This document shows positions 39,005-47,829 of a stretch of 64,000 nucleotides of DNA, one piece after another. Position numbers and translations under genes: made by a program. Source of the stretch: Roseateles depolymerans (lineage in GTDB: Bacteria > Pseudomonadota > Gammaproteobacteria > Burkholderiales > Burkholderiaceae_C); contig QFOD01000009.1 in assembly GCA_003241055.1 (NCBI GenBank), forward strand, positions 124,001 to 188,000. Direction: 5' to 3'. The notes under the pieces are model-generated. The model was not told where the DNA came from. It saw only the letters and a program-made list of their open reading frames with translations, and searched no databases. Within the stretch, counting starts at the first letter, position 1. Every line of letters begins with the position of its first letter.

Positions 39005-42000
39005 GCGCCCTGCTCCTGTGCCGGCTTCGGTCCGCGCAGGCGGGCGGCCAGCGCCGAGAAGGCGAGATAGATCACCGGCGTCGTGAACAGCGTCAGCAAC
39101 TGGCTGACGATCAGCCCGCCCACCATCACCACGCCCAGCGGATGACGCAGCTCGCTGCCCACGCCGGTGCCCAGCATCAGCGGCAGCGCGCCCAGCAGTG
39201 CGGCCATGGTCGTCATCAGGATGGGCCGGAAGCGCAGCAGACAGGCCTGGTGGATGGCCTCGCGAGCGCTCAGACCCAGGTCGCGCTCAGCCTCCAGCGC
39301 GAAGTCGATCATCATGATCGCGTTCTTCTTCACGATGCCGATCAGCAGCACGATACCGATGATCGCGATGATGTCGAGATCCAGCCGGAAGGCCAGCAGC
39401 GCCAGCAGCGCGCCCAGGCCCGCGGACGGCAGCGTGGACAGAATCGTCAGCGGATGGATGGTGCTCTCGTAGAGCACGCCCAGCACGATGTACATGGTCA
39501 CGATGGCCGCCAGGATCAGCAGCAGCGTGCTCGTCAGCGAGGCCTGGAAGGCCAGCGCCGCGCCCTGGAAGCTGGTCTCCACGCTGATCGGCAGGTCGGC
39601 CGCCGCGACCTCGCGCTTGATACCCTCCACCGCCTCGCCCAGCGAGGCGCCGGGCGCCAGGTTGAACGACAGCGTGGCCGACGGGAACTGGGCCACATGG
39701 TTCACGGCCAGCGGCGCCAGCCGTTCGCTGAAGCGCGCCACCGAGCTCAGCGGCACCTGGGTGCCGCCGGTGCCGGGCACGTAGAGCCGGTCCAGGCCGT
39801 CCAGGCCCTGGCGGAAGCTGGGCGCCACCTCCAGCACCACGCGGTACTGGTTGCTCTGCGTGAAGATGGTGGAGATCAGGCGCTGGCCGTAGGCGCTGTA
39901 GAGCGCGCTGTCTATGGCCGCTACCGTCACGCCCAGCCGGCCGGCCGCGTCGCGGTCGATGTCCACGAAAGCCTGCAGGCCCTGCTCCTGCTGGTCGCTG
40001 GCCACGTCGGCCAGCTGCGACAGCGTGCGCAGCCGGGCCAGCAGCGCCGTGGTGGCGCGGCTCAGCTCGGCCGAATCCGGCGAGGAGAGCGTGAACTGGT
40101 ACTGCGTCTTGGCGATGCGGTCCTCGATGGTGAGGTCCTGCACCGGCTGCAGGTAGAGCGAGATGCCCGGCACGTCGTGCGCCGCATCGCTCAGCCGCCG
40201 CGCCACCTCGGCCGCGCTGGCACCGCGCTGCTCCTTGGGCTTGAGCGCGATCAGCATGCGGCCCTGGTTCAGCGTGGTGTTACCGCCGTCCACGCCGATG
40301 TAGGAGGACACGCTCTGCACCGCCGGGTCCTGCAGCACGCGCTCAGCCAGGCGCTGCTGGTGTTCGGCCATCGCGCCGAACGAGGTGGACTGGGCCGCCT
40401 CGGTGATGGCCTGGATCTGGCCCGTGTCCTGCACCGGGAAGAAGCCCTTGGGCACCAGCAGGTAGAGGCCGCCGGTCAGCGCCAGCGTCAGCACGAAGAC
40501 CAGCAGCGTGCTGCGCGGGCGGTCCAGCACCCAGGTCAGCGCGCGGCCGTAGACCGCGATGATGCGATCGAACATCGCACCCACCGCATGCCACAGCCTG
40601 CCATGCTGTTCATCGTGCTCGTGACGCAGCAGGCGCGCGCACATCATGGGCGTCAGCGTCAACGACACAAAGGCCGAGATCAGGATGGACACGGCCAGCG
40701 TGATCGCGAACTCGTGGAACAGCCGCCCCACCACGTCGCCCATGAACAGCAGGGGAATGAGCACCGCGATCAGCGACACGGTCAGCGAGATGATGGTGAA
40801 GCCTATCTGCTTGGAGCCCGACAGCGCCGCCATGAAGGCGCTGACGCCCGAGCCCCCCTCCTCCATGTGCCGCGCGATGTTCTCGATCATCACGATGGCG
40901 TCGTCCACCACGAAGCCGGTGGAGATCACCAGCGCCATCAGCGTCAGGTTGTTGATGGAGAAGCCGGCGAGATACATCACGCCGAAGGTGCCCACCAGCG
41001 ACACCGGCACCGCCACCGCCGGGATGATGGTGGCCGGCAGGCTGCGCAGGAACACGAAGATCACGCCCACCACCAACACGATGGCGAACAGCAGCTCGTG
41101 CTGCACGTCGGTGACCGACGCGCGGATGGTGGTGGTGCGGTCCGACAGGATCTGCACGTCGATGGCGCCCGGCAGCGCCGCCTGCAGCTGCGGCAGCACG
41201 GCGCGCACCCGGTCCACCGTCTCGATGACGTTGGCCCCGGGCTGGCGCTGCACGTTCAGGATCACGGCCGCCGTGCTCGGCTGACCCTGCTGGCCGGCCC
41301 AGGCCGCCAGGCGCACGTTCTCGGCATCGTCCACCAGCGTGGCCACGTCGCGCAGCCGCACCGGATTGCCGTTCTTGTAGGCGATCACCAGGCTGGCGTA
41401 CTCGGACGCACTGCGCAGCTGATCGTTCGCATCCAGCGTCGAGGCCCGCAGGGCGCCATCGAAGCTGCCCTTGGACTGGTTGACATTGGCATTGCCGATG
41501 GCGGTACGCAGGTCGTCGATGGACAGGCCCAGCGAGGCCAGCGCGCCCGGGTTGGCCTGGATGCGCACGGCCGGCCGCCGCCCGCCACCAATGCTGACCA
41601 GGCCCACGCCCGGCACCTGCGAGATCTTCTGCGCCAGCCGACTCTCCACCAGGTCATGCACCCGGATCACCGGCAGCGTCGCCGAGCTGACCGCGATGGT
41701 CAGCACCGGCGCGTCAGCCGGGTTGACCTTGCTGTAGACCGGCGGCATGGGCAGGTCGCTGGGCAGCAGGTTGCTGCCCGCATTGATGGCGGCCTGCACC
41801 TCCTGCTCGGCCACGTCCAGCGACAGGCTGAGGTCGAAGCGCAGCGTGATCACCGACGCGCCGCCCGAACTGCTGGACGACATCTGCGACAGCCCCGGCA
41901 TCTGGCCGAACTGCCGCTCCAGTGGCGCGGTGACCGACGAGGTCATCACATCCGGGCTGGCGCCGGGATACAGCGTCGTGACCTGGATGGTCGGGTAGTC

Positions 42001-42120
42001 GACCTCGGGCAGGGCCGACACCGGCAGCAGCCGGTAGGCCAGTGCGCCGGCCAGCACGATGGCCAGCATGAGCAGCGAGGTCGCGACCGGCCGCTCGATG
42101 AACAGACGGGAAGGATTCAT
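39001..42120 (-). CDS. mdtB: RND efflux inner membrane transporter, MdtB-like
   Basis: This 1039-residue RND pump subunit starts at the ATG of MNPSRLFIERPVATSLLM. LPVSALPEVDYPTIQVTTLYPGA is split over the first periplasmic loop, as in MdtB. GFVVDDAIVMIENIARHMEEG carries the proton-relay acidic pair. RPILMTTMAALLGALPLMLG is typical of the second half. A longer in-frame start at 42240 is rejected because it adds unconserved sequence. The 168 bp upstream space before mdtA contains a small GC-rich hairpin (CCCCCTCGGGGG) and no gene. It is the partner of the mdtC-like gene. Confidence 0.93.
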   Translation of the reverse strand: MNPSRLFIERPVATSLLMLAIVLAGALAYRLLPVSALPEVDYPTIQVTTLYPGASPDVMTSSVTAPLERQFGQMPGLSQMSSSSSGGASVITLRFDLSLSLDVAEQEVQAAINAGSNLLPSDLPMPPVYSKVNPADAPVLTIAVSSATLPVIRVHDLVESRLAQKISQVPGVGLVSIGGGRRPAVRIQANPGALASLGLSIDDLRTAIGNANVNQSKGSFDGALRASTLDANDQLRSASEYASLVIAYKNGNPVRLRDVATLVDDAENVRLAAWAGQQGQPSTAAVILNVQRQPGANVIETVDRVRAVLPQLQAALPGAIDVQILSDRTTTIRASVTDVQHELLFAIVLVVGVIFVFLRSLPATIIPAVAVPVSLVGTFGVMYLAGFSINNLTLMALVISTGFVVDDAIVMIENIARHMEEGGSGVSAFMAALSGSKQIGFTIISLTVSLIAVLIPLLFMGDVVGRLFHEFAITLAVSILISAFVSLTLTPMMCARLLRHEHDEQHGRLWHAVGAMFDRIIAVYGRALTWVLDRPRSTLLVFVLTLALTGGLYLLVPKGFFPVQDTGQIQAITEAAQSTSFGAMAEHQQRLAERVLQDPAVQSVSSYIGVDGGNTTLNQGRMLIALKPKEQRGASAAEVARRLSDAAHDVPGISLYLQPVQDLTIEDRIAKTQYQFTLSSPDSAELSRATTALLARLRTLSQLADVASDQQEQGLQAFVDIDRDAAGRLGVTVAAIDSALYSAYGQRLISTIFTQSNQYRVVLEVAPSFRQGLDGLDRLYVPGTGGTQVPLSSVARFSERLAPLAVNHVAQFPSATLSFNLAPGASLGEAVEGIKREVAAADLPISVETSFQGAALAFQASLTSTLLLILAAIVTMYIVLGVLYESTIHPLTILSTLPSAGLGALLALLAFRLDLDIIAIIGIVLLIGIVKKNAIMMIDFALEAERDLGLSAREAIHQACLLRFRPILMTTMAALLGALPLMLGTGVGSELRHPLGVVMVGGLIVSQLLTLFTTPVIYLAFSALAARLRGPKPAQEQGA

Positions 42121-42288
42121 GTCATCGAATACCGTGTGTATTGCGGGCCGCGCACCGACGAGCTTGCATGCGGGCCGAGCGCCGGGCCGCCCCAAGCCGG
42201 CCCGTCGGGCGATGTGCTCGCGGCTCGACGCCGCGAGCATCGCCGCCCCCTCGGGGGACCGGCCAAGGTACTCCTTGGACGAGGGGCC

Positions 42289-43752
42289 TCATTGCCCGCC
42301 GCGGCGCTGCTGCAGCCAGGCGCGGCGCTCTTCCTCGCTCATGGCCTTGAGCTTTTCCACCATCTCGGGCGGCACGCGGTCCATCCAACGCGGGCGGTTG
42401 CCGTCGCTGTTGCCGCTGACGCCGGCACTGGCGGGCGCCGATGCCGCACCGGCCGCCCCACGACGGCCCTCGCCGCGCCCGGCACCCGATGCGCCGCCGG
42501 CCGGTGCCTTGATGACCTCGGCCTTGCCCCCGTCGCGCAGCCGGTCCGCACCATCGGTGACCACCTGCTCGCCCGGCTGCAGTTCGCCACGCACGGCAGA
42601 CCAGTCGCCGTCGGTCGACACCAGCGCCACCTTTCGCAGCGCCACCTGGCCGTCGCTCACGACGTAGACATAGGTGCCTGGAGCGCCACGCTGCAACGCG
42701 GCCGTCGGGACCACGATGGCGTTCTTCAGCGTGTCCAGCTGCAGCCGCACATTGACGAACTGGTTGGGGAACAGACTGGCGTCCTTGTTCGGGAACAGCG
42801 CCTTGACCTTGATGGTGCTGGTGCTGGCATCGATCGCGTTGTCGGTGCTGTCCACCCGGCCCTCGGCCAGCATCTGCTTGCGCTCACGGTCCCAGGCCTG
42901 CACCGGCAGCGCCTGCTTGGCCTGCAGCTGCTCGCGGATGCGGGTCAGGCGGGCATCGGGCACCGCGAACACCACGGCCGCCGGCTGCATCTGCGCAACG
43001 CTCAGGATGCCGTTGGCGTCGCTGGGCGTGATGTTGTTGCCCAGGTCCGCCTGCTTCAGGCCCACCTGGCCCGAGATCGGCGCCACCACGCGGGTGTAGG
43101 AGAGCTGCAGCTTGGCGTTGTCCAGCGCGGCCTGGTCGGACAGCACGGTGGCCTCCAGCTGACGCACCAGCGCCTGCTGCGTGTCCAGCTGCTGGCGCGG
43201 CGCCGCTTCCTTGGTGACCAGATCCTTGTAGCGGGTCAGGTCGGCACGGGCGTTCTCCAGCTGGGCCTGGTCGCGGGCCAGCGTGGCCTGGGCCTGGTCA
43301 CGGGCGATCTCGTAGGGCCGCGGGTCCACCAGGGCCAGCAGCTGGCCGGCACGCACGGCCTGACCCTCCTTGAAATAGATCGCCTTGAGCTCACCACTGA
43401 CCTTGGCCCGCACCACCGCCGTGTTGGCCGAGGTGATGCTGCCTATGGCCTCCACGGTGACCGCGAGATCGCGGCGCTGCACCGTGGCGACCGACACCGG
43501 CTGCGGCCGGCCGCCCGGGCGGCCGAAGCGCCCGCCACCGGCCCCGGCGCCGGCATCCGCGGCCGAGGCAGGCGCGCCTGGCGCGGCGCCCGAAGCGGCC
43601 GGCGCACCGGGCGTCGCGCCGCCGGCCGCGCCCTTGGCGGCGTCTTCCTTCTGGCCACAGGCCACCAGCGACAAACCCAGCAGCGCTGACAGGCCCCAAC
43701 CCCAGACCATGCGAGAAGTCACCCGATGGCTGCGCTTCGAATCGTTATGCAT
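42289..43752 (-). CDS. mdtA: RND efflux membrane fusion protein, MdtA-like
   Basis: This 487-residue periplasmic adaptor joins the RND pump to the outer membrane channel. The start chosen has GGAG before the ATG of MHNDSKRSHRV. A signal with lipobox-like LSLVAC follows. A Gly/Ala/Pro-rich low-complexity stretch leads to PVSVATVQRRDLAVTVEAIG, then the lipoyl-like and helical hairpin regions (ALVDPRPYEIARDQAQATL) and VVAPISGQVGLKQADLGNNI. The C-terminal tail is unusually long, rich in Gly/Ala, and ends in charged PEMVEKLKAMSEEERRAWLQ. It is the first gene of the operon. Confidence 0.93.
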   Translation of the reverse strand: MHNDSKRSHRVTSRMVWGWGLSALLGLSLVACGQKEDAAKGAAGGATPGAPAASGAAPGAPASAADAGAGAGGGRFGRPGGRPQPVSVATVQRRDLAVTVEAIGSITSANTAVVRAKVSGELKAIYFKEGQAVRAGQLLALVDPRPYEIARDQAQATLARDQAQLENARADLTRYKDLVTKEAAPRQQLDTQQALVRQLEATVLSDQAALDNAKLQLSYTRVVAPISGQVGLKQADLGNNITPSDANGILSVAQMQPAAVVFAVPDARLTRIREQLQAKQALPVQAWDRERKQMLAEGRVDSTDNAIDASTSTIKVKALFPNKDASLFPNQFVNVRLQLDTLKNAIVVPTAALQRGAPGTYVYVVSDGQVALRKVALVSTDGDWSAVRGELQPGEQVVTDGADRLRDGGKAEVIKAPAGGASGAGRGEGRRGAAGAASAPASAGVSGNSDGNRPRWMDRVPPEMVEKLKAMSEEERRAWLQQRRGGQ

Positions 43753-44009
43753 GCGGCTCCACTCCATATTGCGCACAAGTCTCTGCGACGAATGTAGCTG
43801 CAGCATTGCTGCGAGCCACGAATGCAGTGGTGATCGGCACAAAACGCCCGCACACCCATGACGAATGCCATGGTTCGCAGGCCTCGCAACAGCGCGACAG
43901 CGCCAGCCGCCGGGGCGACGCCGAATCAGCCCCCACGCCACAGGCCACCCGAATGCAGCGAAGCGAGGCGCGCGCGGGGCTGGTACAGCCTTGCCCTAGG
44001 ATGCCGACC
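43753..44009. promoter_or_regulatory. Divergent promoter region of mdtABC operon and pth
   Basis: This 257 bp region separates the efflux operon from pth. It has lower GC in the first 120 bp (43753-43870), where the mdt promoter is expected. I could not pick a clear -35/-10 pair or a regulator site. No regulator gene (BaeR-like or TetR-like) is adjacent. The last bases (CCTAGG) serve as the pth ribosome site. Confidence 0.45.
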
Positions 44010-44642
44010 ATGATCCGTTTGCTCGTGGGCCTCGGCAATCCAGGCTCTGAATACGAAGACACCCGCCACAACGCCGGCTTCTGGTGGATAGACGGCCTGG
44101 CCCGCGGGCTGGGCGCCTCGCTACAGCCCGACAAGGCCTATCACGGCCTGGTAGCCCGCGTGAACAACGCGCCCGGCGCCGCCGGCCCCATCTGGCTGCT
44201 GGAGCCCATGACCTACATGAACCTCTCGGGCAAGTCAGTGGCGGCGCTGGCGCGCTTCTTCAAGATCGCGCCGGAGGAGATCCTGGCCGTGCACGACGAG
44301 CTGGACCTGGCGCCCGGCGAGATGAAGTTCAAGCAGGGCGGCGGCAACGGCGGCCACAACGGCCTCAAGGACATGCAGGCCCAGCTGGGCAGCGCCAACT
44401 TCTGGCGCCTGCGGCTGGGCATAGGCCACCCCGGCATCAAGGCCGAGGTGGCCGGCTACGTGCTGCGCAAGCCACCGCTGGCCGAACGCCAGGCGGTGGA
44501 GGACTGCATCCAGAAGAGCTACGACGCCGTGGAGCTGATGCTCAAGGGCGACATGGCCAAGGCGCTGGCCAAGATTCACGCCAAACCCCCACGTCCCAAG
44601 CCTCCCAAACCGCCGACCCCGGCGCAAACTCCGCCGGCATGA
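44010..44642 (+). CDS. pth: Peptidyl-tRNA hydrolase
   Basis: Pth recycles peptidyl-tRNA that drops off ribosomes. The 210-residue protein has LLVGLGNPGSEYEDTRHNAGF at the start, including the catalytic His of RHNAGF. MTYMNLSGKSV, VHDELDLAPG and KFKQGGGNGGHNGLK are also present. The start is the ATG of MIRLLVGLGN, with TAGGA 8 bases upstream; an ATG three codons earlier sits on the ribosome site. A Pro/Lys-rich tail extends the C-terminus beyond the E. coli enzyme. It overlaps the next gene (ATGA). Confidence 0.96.
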   Translation: MIRLLVGLGNPGSEYEDTRHNAGFWWIDGLARGLGASLQPDKAYHGLVARVNNAPGAAGPIWLLEPMTYMNLSGKSVAALARFFKIAPEEILAVHDELDLAPGEMKFKQGGGNGGHNGLKDMQAQLGSANFWRLRLGIGHPGIKAEVAGYVLRKPPLAERQAVEDCIQKSYDAVELMLKGDMAKALAKIHAKPPRPKPPKPPTPAQTPPA

Positions 44643-45079
44643 AGCTGCTGCGCGTCGCCCTCGGTCTGCTGCTCGCCACCTCCGCGCTGGCCCAGACCAC
44701 GACGCGCCAGACCCCGGTCTACCGCTGCGGCCCCGACGGCCGCGATCTGCGCGACTCGCCCTGCCCCGGCCCGCACGCGTCCAGCCAGCCCATCAGCTTC
44801 GACGAGCCCAGCGCCGCCGACAGCCGGGCGGCGCGCGAGCGGCATGTCGCCGAGGCGCGCCAGGCGGCGGCGCTCGCCACCGCGCGCCGCGCCAGCGAGG
44901 CCGAGGCCCGCCGCCAGCGCCACGGCCCCACGCTCATCAACACGCTGCCGCCGCCCGCCCAGCCCGCCAGCGCCGCGCGCGACTGGCCACCCCGGCCCCC
45001 CAAGGCCGCCAAACACCACAAGACGCCCAAGCCGCCCGCCGCCGCAGGCAGCGCCTCCGTCTCCGGCGCGGGCCGATAG
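44639..45079 (+). CDS. Exported DUF4124-like small protein
   Basis: This 146-residue protein has a Sec signal (MKLLRVALGLLLATSALAQ). Right after it comes VYRCGPDGRDLRDSPCPG, which resembles the DUF4124 core (tyrosine, cysteine, an Asp-Gly turn, and a second cysteine in SPC). The rest is Ala/Arg-rich, probably helical, then Pro-rich. The start overlaps the pth stop. The function of DUF4124 proteins is unknown. The riboswitch promoter begins at or just before its stop codon, so it is likely the end of the pth operon. Confidence 0.75.
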   Translation: MKLLRVALGLLLATSALAQTTTRQTPVYRCGPDGRDLRDSPCPGPHASSQPISFDEPSAADSRAARERHVAEARQAAALATARRASEAEARRQRHGPTLINTLPPPAQPASAARDWPPRPPKAAKHHKTPKPPAAAGSASVSGAGR

Positions 45080-45082
45080 AAT
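45077..45082 (+). promoter_or_regulatory. Putative -10 of the cobalamin operon
   Basis: TAGAAT lies just upstream of the riboswitch and overlaps the end of the preceding gene. The expected start, about base 45089, would give a transcript beginning with the riboswitch P1 stem. No convincing -35 is seen at the right distance. Confidence 0.4.
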
Positions 45083-45090
45083 GCCCGCCG

Positions 45091-45293
45091 TTGGTGCTCG
45101 CGCGCGGCGTCATGCCGCAAGCAGTTCAACGGGAATCAGGAGGGCGAGCCGCCGCGCGGCAGACCTAACCTGAGCTGTCCCCGCAACGGTAAGTGGACGA
45201 GGCCACCGCCTCACTGCTCGAACCACGGCCACTGGTGTCACGACACCGGGAAGGCCTCGAGTGGTGCTCCACCAGCCCGGATACCGGCCAACG
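45091..45293 (+). promoter_or_regulatory. Adenosylcobalamin riboswitch
   Basis: The conserved parts of the cobalamin riboswitch are in order: TTGGTGCTCGCG in the P1/P2 region, AACGGGAATCAGG, the hallmark GCTGTCCCCGCAACGGTAA (about 45174-45192), then CCACTGGTGTCACGACACCGGGAAGG and AGCCCGGATACCGGCC near the 3' end. It should switch off btuB and the genes behind it when adenosylcobalamin is plentiful. The whole cluster to the window end is on the same strand and mostly overlapping, so the control probably reaches far. Confidence 0.95.
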
Positions 45294-45297
45294 ACGG

Positions 45298-45320
45298 GGT
45301 TGCCTGCACGACGGGCAGCC
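45298..45320 (+). terminator. Hairpin in the riboswitch expression platform
   Basis: GGTTGCCT (45298-45305) pairs with GGGCAGCC (45313-45320) with two wobble pairs, followed by GTTTC. It lies between the aptamer and the btuB start (45378). It may be the switching hairpin; the short U-run argues against simple intrinsic termination. Confidence 0.4.
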
Positions 45321-45377
45321 GTTTCACAACCCAGCTGCGGGGGTCAGCGGGGTTGGTTGATCGTTCCTGCCTGATCC

Positions 45378-47255
45378 ATGTCCCACTGCATCCGCTCGGC
45401 CCGTCGGCCGCTGCCCACCCTGGCCGCCCTCGCGCTGGCCGCGTCCACCTGCGCCGTCCAGGCCCAGACGGCCCCCAACAAGCTCGACACCGTCGTCACC
45501 ACCGCCAGCCGCGCGCCGCAGCGCCTGGCCGACGTGCTGGCCGACCTGACCGTCATCACCCGCGCCGACATCGAGCGCCAGGCGGTTTCGAGCTTCGCCG
45601 ACCTGCTGCGCAACAACGGCTGCGCCGAGCTGGTGCGCAACGGCGGCCCGGGTGCGAACACCACCCTGTTCCTGCGCGGCGCCGACAGCCGCCACACGCT
45701 GGTGCTGATCGACGGCGTGCAGGTGGACTCGCAGTCCACCGGCGGCGCCAGCTGGAACGCCATCCCGCTCGCGCAGATCGAACGCGTGGAGATCCTCAAG
45801 GGCCCGGCCAGCGCGGTCTACGGCTCGGCGGCGGTCGGCGGCGTGGTGCAGATCTTCACCCGCAAGGGCACGAGCACGCCCAGCCTGGACCTCGGCATCG
45901 CCGCCGGCAACCTGGGCACGCAAAAGGCCGATGCCTCCATCGCCGGCCTGAGCGGCATCTTCGACTACGCGGCCTCGCTGTCGGCCGAGCGCAGCGACGG
46001 CTTCGACGCCAAGCTGCCCACCGCCTCCAGCCCCAACCCCGACCGCGACGGCTACCGCAAGCAGAGCGGCAGCCTGCGCCTGGGCGCCAAGCTGAACGAC
46101 CAGCACCGCGTGGACCTGACCGCGCTGCGCAGCCATGTGAACGCGCAGTACGACGGCTCCAAGGCGCCCATCGACGACCACGCCATCCAGGACACCGATG
46201 CCGCCCGCGTGGCGCTGGGCTCGCAATGGTCGCCGACGCTGAACACGCAGTTCAGCTACGGCGAATCGCGTGACCGCTACGAGACCCGTCCCTCGCCCTA
46301 CCTCACCATCACCCGCATCCGCAACCTGGCACTGACGGGCTCTTGGCTGGCGGCCCAGGGTCACCAGCTGAATTTCGTGGCCGAGCGCACCGAGGACAAG
46401 CTGGAGAACGCCAGCCTGACCAGCAAGAGCGGCAAGGACGACCGCTCGATGAACGGCTTCGGCCTGGGCTATCTGTTCAACCACGGCCCGCTGAACCTGC
46501 AGGCCCAGGCCCGCCACGACCACGACAGCCAGTTCGGCAACGTCGACACCGGCACGCTGCTGGCCGGCTACCAGTTCGCGCCGGGCTGGCGCGTCGTCGG
46601 CTCGGCCGGCAACTCCTTCCGCGCCCCCACGCTGTACCAGCGCGGCTCCATCTATGGGCCCGATCTCAGCAAGCCCGGCGTCGCGCCGCTGGATGCCGAA
46701 CATGGCCACAACCTCGAGTTCGGCCTCAAGTTCGACAGCGGCAGCAGCTCGGCCAGCGCCACCGCCTACCGCAACCGGGTCAGCAACCTCATCATCTTCG
46801 GCGCCGCCGGCAGCTGCAACAGCAGCTTCGGCTGCTACCAGAACGTGTCGCAGGCCATCCTGCAGGGCCTGAGCCTGGCCGGCGAGACCCAGGCCGGCAT
46901 CGTGCGCCTGCAGGCCACGCTGGACCTGCAATCGCCCAAGGACGCCAGCACCGGCCTGCGCCTGCAGCGCCGCGCCAAGCAGCTGGCCACCGTGCGCGCC
47001 GAAACCGAGCTGGCCGGCTGGCAGCTGGGTGCCGGCGTGCAGGCCCAGGGCAAGCGCTTCGACGACGCGGCCAACAAGAAGCCGCTGGGCGCCTACGCGC
47101 TGCTGAACCTGGACGCGACCTACAGGCTGACGCCCGAGCTCAAGCTGCAGCTCAACCTGGCCAACGTGACGGACCATGCCTACCAGACGGCGGGCGGCTA
47201 CGCCTCCGAGCCGCGCACGGTGATGCTGGGCCTGCGCTACACCCCCAAGCTCTGA
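45378..47255 (+). CDS. btuB: TonB-dependent vitamin B12 receptor BtuB
   Basis: BtuB imports corrinoids across the outer membrane with TonB energy. The 625-residue protein has a signal ending at AVQAQ and a TonB box-like LDTVVTTAS. The plug domain contains NGCAELVRNGGPGANTTLFL, RGADSRHTLVLIDGVQV and ILKGPASAVYGSAAVGGVVQIF. The barrel ends in VMLGLRYTPKL with aromatic-containing final strand. It is the first gene after the cobalamin riboswitch, which fixes the substrate class. cobU follows after 13 bp. Confidence 0.95.
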   Translation: MSHCIRSARRPLPTLAALALAASTCAVQAQTAPNKLDTVVTTASRAPQRLADVLADLTVITRADIERQAVSSFADLLRNNGCAELVRNGGPGANTTLFLRGADSRHTLVLIDGVQVDSQSTGGASWNAIPLAQIERVEILKGPASAVYGSAAVGGVVQIFTRKGTSTPSLDLGIAAGNLGTQKADASIAGLSGIFDYAASLSAERSDGFDAKLPTASSPNPDRDGYRKQSGSLRLGAKLNDQHRVDLTALRSHVNAQYDGSKAPIDDHAIQDTDAARVALGSQWSPTLNTQFSYGESRDRYETRPSPYLTITRIRNLALTGSWLAAQGHQLNFVAERTEDKLENASLTSKSGKDDRSMNGFGLGYLFNHGPLNLQAQARHDHDSQFGNVDTGTLLAGYQFAPGWRVVGSAGNSFRAPTLYQRGSIYGPDLSKPGVAPLDAEHGHNLEFGLKFDSGSSSASATAYRNRVSNLIIFGAAGSCNSSFGCYQNVSQAILQGLSLAGETQAGIVRLQATLDLQSPKDASTGLRLQRRAKQLATVRAETELAGWQLGAGVQAQGKRFDDAANKKPLGAYALLNLDATYRLTPELKLQLNLANVTDHAYQTAGGYASEPRTVMLGLRYTPKL

Positions 47256-47268
47256 ACGGAGACCTGCG

Positions 47269-47829
47269 ATGGCAGCACAGCATCAACTGGTGGTGGGCGG
47301 CCAGCGCAGCGGCAAGTCCGGCTGGGCCGAACGCCAGGCGCTGGCCTGGCAGCAGGCCGCGGCCGGGCGGCGCGTGTCCGTCGTCGCCACCGCGCTCGCG
47401 GCCGACGACGAGATGCGCGCGCGCATCGCCCACCACCGCGCGCAGCGCCCGGCGGGCTTTGCGACGCTGGAGTCGCCGCTCGCGCTGACTGCCACGCTCG
47501 CGCAGGCCGCCGCGCCGGGCCACCTGCTGGTGGTGGACTGCCTGACGCTGTGGCTCACCAACTGGCTGATGCCGCTGGACGGTCGGCCCGACCCGGCCGC
47601 CTGGGCCGCCGAGCGCGAGGCGCTGCTGACGGCACTGCCCACGCTGGCCTCGCCGGTGATCTTCATCTCCAACGAGGTGGGCTGGGGCGTGAGCCCGCTG
47701 GGCCGCGAGGTGCGCGAATTCGTCGACGAGCTGGGCCGCCTGAACCAGGCCGTGGCCCTTCGCTGTCAAAACCTGACCCTGATGGTGGCCGGCCAGGCCT
47801 GGACCCGCCCAACGGAAAGCTCTGAATGA
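47269..47829 (+). CDS. cobU: Adenosylcobinamide kinase/adenosylcobinamide-phosphate guanylyltransferase
   Basis: CobU (CobP) phosphorylates adenosylcobinamide and adds GMP to make the activated AdoCbi-GDP used in nucleotide-loop assembly. The 186-residue protein has the P-loop VVGGQRSGKSGWAE near residue 8, ARIAHHRAQRP with the guanylylated His, LVVDCLTLWLTNWL and FISNEVGWGVSPLG. Length matches the family. The stop overlaps btuF. The cobS synthase that uses its product is not in the window. Confidence 0.95.
   Translation: MAAQHQLVVGGQRSGKSGWAERQALAWQQAAAGRRVSVVATALAADDEMRARIAHHRAQRPAGFATLESPLALTATLAQAAAPGHLLVVDCLTLWLTNWLMPLDGRPDPAAWAAEREALLTALPTLASPVIFISNEVGWGVSPLGREVREFVDELGRLNQAVALRCQNLTLMVAGQAWTRPTESSE

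Noticed and set aside
35912..39070. A 3.2 kb open frame on the plus strand opposite mdtC
   Set aside because: Its composition is biased in the same way and it has no domain; the minus-strand RND pump explains the sequence.
42121..42288. A small gene or insertion element in the mdtB-mdtA spacer
   Set aside because: Only 168 bp with a short GC-rich hairpin; open frames here lack ribosome sites and conserved sequence.
39142..43689. A 4.5 kb open frame on the plus strand opposite mdtB and mdtA
   Set aside because: It runs across two real genes and their spacer, has low-complexity Gln/His/Arg-rich sequence and no motif; it is a codon-bias shadow.
44001..44009. Earlier ATG as the pth start
   Set aside because: It directly abuts the ribosome-binding AGG; the ATG at 44010 has correct spacing and begins the conserved sequence.
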